Assembly: GCF_003002875.1 (NCBI RefSeq)
Contig: NZ_PVTH01000003.1
Coordinates: 310,001-374,000 of the forward strand
Direction: 5' to 3'
From: Arcticibacter pallidicorallinus
Lineage (GTDB): Bacteria > Bacteroidota > Bacteroidia > Sphingobacteriales > Sphingobacteriaceae
DNA length: 64,000 bases
In this document: piece by piece, positions 57,973 through 64,000 of the stretch
How the letters are laid out: the number at the start of each line of letters is the position of its first letter
Position numbering within the stretch: position 1 is the first letter of the stretch
Position numbers and translations under genes: made by a program
Notes under the pieces: model-generated
What the model was told of the DNA's origin: nothing
Databases searched by the model: none
The model's input: only the letters and a program-made list of their open reading frames with translations

Positions 57973-58386
57973 TTATAGATTTCGCTGTTTATTCATTAAA
58001 AGTAAGGAAATAGATAATGTAAACAACACCCCAACGAATCCGGCTGCTCCTACGCGACCCATAATATCGGCCCCCAGTTCATTATTAACGAACTGTACGT
58101 ATACAACTACAAAAAATGCTGCTATTATACCTCCTACAAGCATGATCTTAAAGCCTTCAAAGATTCCCTCAAAGAATTCCATACGTCCCCCGTTAAAGTT
58201 ATTTCTGAAGCTTTTGATTCCCAGATAGAGTCCTATAAGAGGTATGAAGACGGAAACATATTCCAGCCAGGAAGCTTTGTCTATCTTCGGGTACTGCTCT
58301 TCGTAGACACCCATCAGATGCAGGAAGAATATCCATACACCACTTAAAAGACCTATTATCACTCCGTATTTGACTGCGTTTTTCAT
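57973..58386 (-). CDS. DUF4199 membrane protein
   Basis: Membrane protein of 137 residues matching DUF4199: hydrophobic segments near residues 7-27 (VIIGLLSGVWIFFLHL), 44-60 (YVSVFIPLIGLYLGI), 78-98 (MLVGGIIAAFFVVVYVQFV) and 108-130. The conserved Gly-Ile-Lys turn (LYLGIKSFRNNFNGGRMEF) is present. It is first in a run DUF4199-DUF2752-TM2. Function unknown. Confidence 0.85.
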   Translation of the reverse strand: MKNAVKYGVIIGLLSGVWIFFLHLMGVYEEQYPKIDKASWLEYVSVFIPLIGLYLGIKSFRNNFNGGRMEFFEGIFEGFKIMLVGGIIAAFFVVVYVQFVNNELGADIMGRVGAAGFVGVLFTLSISLLLMNKQRNL

Positions 58387-58523
58387 ATTTTAAGATGTTT
58401 AGTAAATGTATTGTTATGCTTAACATCCGGTTATCAGGAATTGTTCCTTACACTTAACATATTTTCCCTACCAATCGCGTTTATAGTTATGCAAGGGCAA
58501 TTTTCCATTCATCATAAGCAGTC

Positions 58524-58555
58524 TTGGAGTATCCCTGCATGAAAATGTATATTTG
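58524..58555 (+). promoter_or_regulatory. Predicted promoter of mfd
   Basis: TTG at 58524-58526 and TATATTTG at 58548-58555 (perfect TAnnTTTG) are 21 bases apart, which matches the Bacteroidota layout. The GTG start is 16 bases later, so the leader is short. Confidence 0.65.
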
Positions 58556-58570
58556 TGAAGATTTAGACAC

Positions 58571-61500
58571 GTGAATATAAGGAACATATTAGATCAGTAT
58601 AAAAAAGACGCAAGAGTTGAAAGTCTCGCTTCGGTATTAAATTCGTCTAAGAGCCCACGGGTGCATTTAAAGGGACTGGTAGGTTCTAGTGATGCGATGG
58701 TTGCTACTGCAACCTACTTCATCCAGCACACCAATATGCTTTTTGTATTGCCAGACAGAGATGAAGCGGCCTATTTTCAAAGCGACCTGGAAAGTCTATT
58801 AGAGAAAGAGGTATTGATCTTTCCGTCGTCTTACCGCAAACCCTTCGAATTTACGCAGCCTGATAGTGGCAATGTACTGCTTCGTGCCGAAGTTCTGAAT
58901 GAGCTTATTCATTCTACAGAATACGGCAAGGTGATCGTGACTTATCCTGAAGCTTTAGCTGAGAGGGTCATCAATCGCGATTCTCTGGAGAAAAACACCC
59001 TGGAGATAGCGGTATCCAACAAGCTCAGCATTGAATTCATCAACGAGTTTCTCATCGAATACGACTTTGAGCGTGTAGATTTCGTGTATGAGCCAGGTCA
59101 GTTCTCCATCCGGGGTGGCATCGTTGACATATTTTCGTTTTCTCATGACCTCCCGTATAGAATCGAGTTCTTTGGCGACTTCATTGAGAGCATCAGGACG
59201 TTTAAAATTGAGGATCAGCTTTCTGAGGAGCATGTCAAGAGCATTACGATTGTGCCGAATGTGCAGTCGAAATTTCTGACTGAACATAATATATCTCTCC
59301 TGGAATACATCGATCCGAATACCTCAATCTGGTTTAAGGATGTACAGTTTACGCTTGATATCCTGAAAACGGGATATAAGAAGGCTGCCGAACTATGGAA
59401 AGGCCTCAGCGTAGCGGATAAGCAACAGAACCAGGAGTGGATAGACCCTAAGTTCAACTTTACCGAAGACAAGCTTCTGGCAGACCAGCTTAGGGATTTC
59501 GCAATAGTCGAGTTTGGAAAGCAGTTCTTCTATTCACCGGGAAAAGTAATCGAATTTGATACAAAACCACAGCCCTCTTTCAATAAGGACTTCAATCTGT
59601 TGATTCATAACATCAAGCAGAATGAGGCTCAGAAGTTAACCAACTATATTTTTACTGATTCCTCAAAACAAGTTGAACGTTTATATACTATTTTCAGCGA
59701 TATAGATCGTACGATAACATTCACACCGATTCATATATCGATCAGGGAAGGATTTCTGGATTATGAGCAGAAAATTGCCTGCTACACAGACCATCAGATA
59801 TTTGACAGATACTACAAATACAAGCTTAAAAAAGGATACACCAAGTCGCAGGCTATCACTCTTAAGGAGCTTAAAGACCTTAAATCTGGAGACTATATTA
59901 CCCATATTGACCATGGTATAGGAAAGTATGCTGGACTGGAAAAAGTGGAAGTCAATGGAAAGACTCAGGAGATGATTCGATTGGTGTATGCAGACAATGA
60001 CCTCTTGTATGTGAATATCAACTCCCTGAACAGGATATCCAAATATTCAGGAAAAGAGGGTACGCAGCCCCGGATGAATAAGTTAGGTACCGATACCTGG
60101 GAGAAGCTCAAGAAAACTACTAAAAAAAAAGTTAAAGACATTGCCCGGGACCTGATCAAGCTGTACGCGCTGCGGAAGGCTCAAAACGGGACGGCCTTCC
60201 CGCCGGATACTTATCTTCAGACAGAACTGGAAGCTTCGTTTATCTATGAGGATACTCCCGATCAGGAAAAGGCTACAGCAGACGTAAAAAGGGACATGGA
60301 ATCTCCACATCCAATGGATCGCCTGATATGCGGGGATGTCGGATTTGGCAAGACAGAGATTGCTGTACGAGCGGCTTTTAAAGCTGTTGCGGATAGTAAG
60401 CAGGTGGCTATTTTGGTTCCAACGACCATCCTCGCCCATCAGCATTACAAAACATTTAAAGCCCGTCTTGACGATTTCCCTTGCAATATCGATTATATCA
60501 ACCGGTTTAAAACCAGCAAACAGGTAAAGGAATCTTTGCAGAAGGTTGCGGAAGGTAAGATTGATATCCTGATAGGTACTCACAGGCTGGTAAGTAAAGA
60601 TGTGAAATTTAAAGACCTGGGCTTACTGATCATCGATGAAGAGCAAAAGTTCGGTGTCGGGGTTAAAGAGAAGCTTAAGCAGCTCAGGGCGAACGTCGAT
60701 ACGTTGACGCTAACCGCAACCCCCATTCCTCGAACACTTCACTTTTCGCTCATGGGAGCGAGGGACCTCTCTATCATAGCTACCCCTCCACCTAACAGAC
60801 AGCCGGTGGTTACTGAACTGCATATCTTCAACGATACGCTGATCAAGGAAGCCGTGGAGTTTGAACTGGAGCGGAACGGACAGGTTTTCTTTATCCATAA
60901 CCGGGTAAACGATCTGCCGCAACTGGGAGGTCTGATTAAGAAGCTGGTTCCGAATGCGCGCATTGGAATAGCCCACGGCCAGCTGGAAGGGGATGCTCTC
61001 GAAGATGTGATGCTTAAGTTTATCAACGGGGACTATGATGTTCTGGTTGCTACTACCATTATCGAAGCGGGACTGGATATTCCGAATGCCAATACGATTT
61101 TAATCAATCATGCCCACATGTTTGGATTAAGTGACCTGCACCAGATGCGGGGTAGAGTTGGCCGATCTAATAAAAAAGCGTTCTGCTATTTACTTAGTCC
61201 GCCTCTTTCAACTCTTACTTCTGAAGCCAGGAAGCGTCTAAGCGCGATTGAGGAGTTCTCTGACCTCGGCAGCGGATTCAATGTCGCGATGCGTGACCTA
61301 GACATCAGAGGCAGCGGGAATTTACTGGGTGCTGAACAGAGCGGCTTTATCGCTGAGATTGGTTTCGATATGTATCACAAGATCCTCGATGAAGCTATTA
61401 TAGAATTGAAAGATGAGGAGTTCAAAGACCTTTTTAAAGATGAAAAGCCAAGACCGCTTATATCATTCACACAGATAGACACGGATCTGGAAGTCCTTAT

Positions 61501-61915
61501 TCCTGATAGTTACGTAACGAATATTACCGAGCGATATAATCTTTATACGGAAATATCCAAACTAGAGACCGACGAGCAGCTTTCGGCATTTGAAAAGCAG
61601 CTGGCAGACAGGTTTGGTCCCGTCCCTCTGCAGGTTAAGGAGTTGCTTAAGACTCTTAAACTTCAGTGGCTGGGAAAAGAAATAGGATTTGAAAAGGTTT
61701 CTTTAAAGAAAAATACGCTCAAAGGCTACTTCATATCGAATCAGCAGTCTCCTTATTTTGAGAGCACGCAGTTCGGTAATGTTCTTCAGTTTGTTAAAGC
61801 AAACGGTCGGAGGTGTAACCTTCGGGAAGTTAAAAAAACCCTGAGGTTAGCGGTGGAGGAAGTTCGCAACCTCGACGATGCAATAGAAGTACTTGAGCAA
61901 ATCTACTTTGGATAA
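58571..61915 (+). CDS. mfd: Transcription-repair coupling factor
   Basis: ATP-dependent translocase of 1114 residues that removes stalled RNA polymerase and recruits UvrA. The start is GTG (MNIRNILDQYK). Domain order: UvrB-like N-terminal region, a CarD-like RNA polymerase interaction domain (GDYITHIDHGIGKYAGLEKV near residue 440), helicase core with Walker A GDVGFGKTE (about 590), DEEQ box (about 690), the TATPIPRTL and MRGRVGRSNKKAF motifs, and a C-terminal TRCF domain. Length is standard. The stop lies inside the terminator hairpin. Confidence 0.97.
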   Translation: MNIRNILDQYKKDARVESLASVLNSSKSPRVHLKGLVGSSDAMVATATYFIQHTNMLFVLPDRDEAAYFQSDLESLLEKEVLIFPSSYRKPFEFTQPDSGNVLLRAEVLNELIHSTEYGKVIVTYPEALAERVINRDSLEKNTLEIAVSNKLSIEFINEFLIEYDFERVDFVYEPGQFSIRGGIVDIFSFSHDLPYRIEFFGDFIESIRTFKIEDQLSEEHVKSITIVPNVQSKFLTEHNISLLEYIDPNTSIWFKDVQFTLDILKTGYKKAAELWKGLSVADKQQNQEWIDPKFNFTEDKLLADQLRDFAIVEFGKQFFYSPGKVIEFDTKPQPSFNKDFNLLIHNIKQNEAQKLTNYIFTDSSKQVERLYTIFSDIDRTITFTPIHISIREGFLDYEQKIACYTDHQIFDRYYKYKLKKGYTKSQAITLKELKDLKSGDYITHIDHGIGKYAGLEKVEVNGKTQEMIRLVYADNDLLYVNINSLNRISKYSGKEGTQPRMNKLGTDTWEKLKKTTKKKVKDIARDLIKLYALRKAQNGTAFPPDTYLQTELEASFIYEDTPDQEKATADVKRDMESPHPMDRLICGDVGFGKTEIAVRAAFKAVADSKQVAILVPTTILAHQHYKTFKARLDDFPCNIDYINRFKTSKQVKESLQKVAEGKIDILIGTHRLVSKDVKFKDLGLLIIDEEQKFGVGVKEKLKQLRANVDTLTLTATPIPRTLHFSLMGARDLSIIATPPPNRQPVVTELHIFNDTLIKEAVEFELERNGQVFFIHNRVNDLPQLGGLIKKLVPNARIGIAHGQLEGDALEDVMLKFINGDYDVLVATTIIEAGLDIPNANTILINHAHMFGLSDLHQMRGRVGRSNKKAFCYLLSPPLSTLTSEARKRLSAIEEFSDLGSGFNVAMRDLDIRGSGNLLGAEQSGFIAEIGFDMYHKILDEAIIELKDEEFKDLFKDEKPRPLISFTQIDTDLEVLIPDSYVTNITERYNLYTEISKLETDEQLSAFEKQLADRFGPVPLQVKELLKTLKLQWLGKEIGFEKVSLKKNTLKGYFISNQQSPYFESTQFGNVLQFVKANGRRCNLREVKKTLRLAVEEVRNLDDAIEVLEQIYFG

Positions 61916-61950
61916 TGGCGCTTTTAACCATTATCCAAAGTATTATAATT
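61906..61950 (+). terminator. Terminator overlapping the mfd stop codon
   Basis: CTTTGGATAATGG (61906-61918) pairs perfectly with CCATTATCCAAAG (61928-61940) around a 9-base loop. T/A-rich sequence follows. The mfd TAA (61913-61915) is within the 5' arm. The convergent TonB gene ends at 61961, so it may serve both. Confidence 0.88.
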
Positions 61951-61960
61951 TAAATTTTTC

Positions 61961-62971
61961 TTATTGCAGCTGAAAGGTTAAAGGCAAAATACAGTAGGTT
62001 CTTACGGAAGCACCCTTGATTGATCCCGGCTTCCATGCGGGAGAACCCTGCAAAATACGAACAGCCTCTTCATCGCAGCCGCTTCCTATTCCCTGACGAA
62101 CCTTTACATCTGCAATAGAGCCATCTTTTTCGACAATGAAGCTAAGATAAACCTTGCCCTGAACATTATTCTGACGGGCAGCTGCCGGATACTTCAGGCT
62201 TGATGCAATATACTTTGACAATTCTCTCTGTCCCCCGTTGAATTCTGGTTCTACTTCAACCTGAGCCATATCATAGATCTTATTTTCCGCAGGGGCTTCT
62301 ACCGCAATATCCGGTGTAAACTCTTCGTCTGGAGGAGTTGATATCGTATCAGGTGCAAGCTGCACAACAGATTCGTTTCGGGTTTCTATCACAGTCAGAG
62401 ATTCTATTTTACCCTCTTCATTGATCCGCATTTCATACTTCAGGTCGGCAGAATACTGTTGTCTCACTGATGGTCGAAAATAGCGTTCCTTAGCCCAATA
62501 AGTAGCCGTTATCTTGGAATTTGCGCGTGAGAATTCCAGCGACGAAACTACCCAGGTTCTGCTGAAACTGCTTACTTGAGACATACGCTTCCAATAGATA
62601 TCCTTTAGGCGGGTATAATCAAGATTATGGTAGTTGTAGAAGGTCTCTGTTAAAGGCGCGAAATAACTGGGCGGATCGAAATATCCCCTGCGCTGATCAT
62701 GATAGAAAGCTTCTATAAACTTCACAAGCGACGACCGTACCTGTTCATCATTCATCGAGGCGTTCTGATCGAGTAAGGAATTATCGTCAATTACCGTTAC
62801 CGGCGTTTTATCATTTGAAAATATACTCCATGGATCATCCACAAACAGCGTAAGATAGCCCATTACAAGAATTAGCAGTCCGAGGCCAATCGCCATATAC
62901 CATAGCGATCGATCAGATCTTACCGGATCCTTTTCATTCTCTTCGTTGTTGTTTTCGGGTGTGAGGTCCAT
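61961..62971 (-). CDS. Energy-transducing TonB-domain protein
   Basis: Protein of 336 residues. An N-terminal charged segment precedes a single membrane anchor near residues 25-45 (WYMAIGLGLLILVMGYLTL). A periplasmic NTF2-like middle domain spans about 70-200 (VKFIEAFYHDQRRGYFDPPSYFA, SRTWVVSSLEFSRANSK). The C-terminal ~85 residues are a TonB-C domain (LSKYIASSLKYPAAARQ, VQGKVYLSFIVEKDGSIADV, GSGCDEEAVRIL) ending PLTFQLQ. The linker is not the long Pro-rich type, but the order fits a TonB variant. It may energise one of the receptors in this window; not testable from sequence. Confidence 0.88.
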   Translation of the reverse strand: MDLTPENNNEENEKDPVRSDRSLWYMAIGLGLLILVMGYLTLFVDDPWSIFSNDKTPVTVIDDNSLLDQNASMNDEQVRSSLVKFIEAFYHDQRRGYFDPPSYFAPLTETFYNYHNLDYTRLKDIYWKRMSQVSSFSRTWVVSSLEFSRANSKITATYWAKERYFRPSVRQQYSADLKYEMRINEEGKIESLTVIETRNESVVQLAPDTISTPPDEEFTPDIAVEAPAENKIYDMAQVEVEPEFNGGQRELSKYIASSLKYPAAARQNNVQGKVYLSFIVEKDGSIADVKVRQGIGSGCDEEAVRILQGSPAWKPGSIKGASVRTYCILPLTFQLQ

Positions 62972-62975
62972 GTAG

Positions 62976-63776
62976 CTATGTTGTAAAAATTACCAAATAT
63001 ACGTAAACCAGCGGTGCCGCTATAAATAATCCATCAAAGCGATCGAGGACGCCGCCATGCCCGGGAAGTAAACTTCCGGAGTCCTTCACATCGAAGCTGC
63101 GCTTGAGCATTGACTCACAGAGGTCACCGAGCGTACCTCCGACCACAATAATGAGCGATATTATCGCCCAGTGGATATAGGATATGCCGGTAAATTGTGT
63201 GCTGAGTATGAACGCTGCCAGCAAACTCACGATCATGCCTCCGAAGAAACCTTCCCATGTTTTTTTTGGCGAATGCCTCTTAAAAAGTTTGTTTTTACCG
63301 AGGCTTCTGCCAAACAGATAGGCACCGGTATCACTGGACCACAACAATATTAGGAATCCAAGAGAATAGTGAAAATTGTAAATGCCTTCTATAAAACCGA
63401 TTCCTGCATAAAAGCAAAAAGGAATGACGGTAAAAATGACACCCGTAAAGGTAAAGGCAAGGTTCTGGAAAGGATTGTTAGTCTTCCGGTAAAGTTCAAA
63501 AATGAAGACGGCTACAGCGATCGGTACTATCAGCAGGAGGTAACGAGTTTCGCCATTCATCAATTGGTACAATACAGATGAAAAAACGCTCAGGCCAAGG
63601 AGCGCGCCTGTTATGCGTTGAGGCCTAAGCACATCTTTTTTAACCAATCTGTAAAACTCGTCCAGACACAGCATGCTTAAGATAAGGAAGAAGACAGCGA
63701 AGGTCTTTTCTCCTAAGAGAACTGACCCAAGCATAATTGAGACAAAGAAAAAGCCTGTTATTGCTCTGGTTTTCAT
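62976..63776 (-). CDS. cdsA: Phosphatidate cytidylyltransferase
   Basis: Inner-membrane enzyme of 266 residues making CDP-diacylglycerol from CTP and phosphatidate. Several membrane helices span residues 6-200. The CdsA signature is SDTGAYLFGRSLGKNKL followed by SPKKTWEGFFGG, with the C-terminal GDLCESMLKRSFDVKDSG and LPGHGGVLDRFDGL motif holding the catalytic Asp residues. It ends 5 bases before the TonB-domain gene on the minus strand and overlaps the DUF2007 gene by 4 bases. Confidence 0.97.
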   Translation of the reverse strand: MKTRAITGFFFVSIMLGSVLLGEKTFAVFFLILSMLCLDEFYRLVKKDVLRPQRITGALLGLSVFSSVLYQLMNGETRYLLLIVPIAVAVFIFELYRKTNNPFQNLAFTFTGVIFTVIPFCFYAGIGFIEGIYNFHYSLGFLILLWSSDTGAYLFGRSLGKNKLFKRHSPKKTWEGFFGGMIVSLLAAFILSTQFTGISYIHWAIISLIIVVGGTLGDLCESMLKRSFDVKDSGSLLPGHGGVLDRFDGLFIAAPLVYVYLVIFTT

Positions 63777-63976
63777 AATTCGTTACTAATAATGATCTCG
63801 ATAGCCTTTTGAAAATTAGCCTCGTGTATGTAAACTTCCACATCTCCTAATTTGTACGGGAAGCCTTGTTTATCTAAGATTACAGCATCTATCTCGTGGT
63901 CTATCAGCACTTGTCTAACAATTTCAGACTTGAAGAAGTCAGATGAACTATAAATTTTAACCCAGCCTTTAGTCAT
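63773..63976 (-). CDS. DUF2007 putative signal-transducing protein
   Basis: Small protein of 67 residues matching DUF2007: KIYSSSDFFKSEIVRQVLIDHEIDAVILDKQ, then VEVYIHEANFQKAIEIIISNEL. These are short ferredoxin-like domains, probably cytoplasmic; function not established. It overlaps cdsA by 4 bases. Confidence 0.85.
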   Translation of the reverse strand: MTKGWVKIYSSSDFFKSEIVRQVLIDHEIDAVILDKQGFPYKLGDVEVYIHEANFQKAIEIIISNEL

Positions 63977-64000
63977 TCAGTACTTCCTTTTTCTGTTTAG
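63977..64000 (-). CDS. C-terminal end of an upstream gene (partial)
   Basis: On the minus strand the frame ends LNRKRKY and TGA at 63977-63979, right before the DUF2007 ATG. Only eight codons are visible, so the product cannot be identified. Tight packing suggests that it is co-transcribed with the DUF2007 gene and cdsA. Confidence 0.4.
   Translation of the reverse strand, partial: LNRKRKY

Noticed and set aside
60083-60583. 166-codon antisense frame inside mfd
   Set aside because: It is a shadow of the conserved helicase core of mfd.
1-64000. CRISPR array, prophage or insertion sequence
   Set aside because: No regularly spaced repeats, integrase, transposase, capsid or terminal repeats were found.

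Overview
The window is a chromosomal segment of a Bacteroidota bacterium, most likely a member of the Sphingobacteriaceae (Pedobacter-like). The reasons are: two SusC/SusD pairs, an STN-domain TonB receptor with a DUF4249 lipoprotein, several TAnnTTTG-type -7 promoter elements, an IPExxxVDY-family gene next to pyk and acpP-fabF-rnc, a yicC-gmk-nadD block, and weak Shine-Dalgarno signals. I see no IS element, prophage, CRISPR array or rRNA. There is one tRNA, a probable tRNA-Arg(CCT).

Layout. 1-6.1 kb: trpE, trpG and trpC (no trpD between them), then hflX, rbfA, a small TonB-C-domain protein and aat. 6.1-9.0 kb: a large SNF2-type helicase on the minus strand. 9.1-15.2 kb: a thiamine block, made of a TPP riboswitch, a TonB-dependent receptor, a PafA-like phosphatase, a ThiE-like protein, a thiamine-pyrophosphokinase-like protein with eroded motifs, and a GNAT acetyltransferase. 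15.2-25.5 kb: mostly housekeeping genes (DUF4407 protein, rhodanese, yicC-gmk-nadD, FAD monooxygenase with an RsmI-like methylase, tRNA-Arg, metG, LD-carboxypeptidase).

25.5-43 kb is the envelope-transport region, all on the minus strand. It has a tightly overlapping four-gene unit (secreted unknown protein, STN TonB receptor, DUF4249 lipoprotein, macroglobulin/plug protein) and two tandem paralogous SusC-SusD pairs, the second followed by a small lipoprotein. No carbohydrate-active enzyme or sigma/anti-sigma pair accompanies them. 43.1-45.1 kb holds a PadR regulator with a perfect 13-bp-arm operator-like palindrome and a PspC-domain membrane protein. 45.45-46.5 kb holds a GC-rich gene of unknown function whose 3' end reads through a terminator-like hairpin.

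46.5-64 kb is core: pyk and an IPExxxVDY gene, divergent from acpP-fabF-rnc; the mlaE-mlaF-mlaD lipid transport operon; a PA0069-type radical SAM protein; a run of small membrane proteins (DUF4199, DUF2752, TM2 domain, four-TM) leading into nif3 and a zinc-ribbon coiled-coil gene; mfd; a TonB-domain protein; cdsA; and a DUF2007 protein. The best candidates for less-described biology are the thiamine block with its degenerate kinase, the four-gene DUF4249/STN/macroglobulin-plug unit, the PadR palindrome, and the GC-rich orphan. Start codons were re-chosen where the first possible start would add an unsupported N-terminal extension. -7 boxes are pattern matches to the Bacteroidota consensus and are not experimentally mapped.
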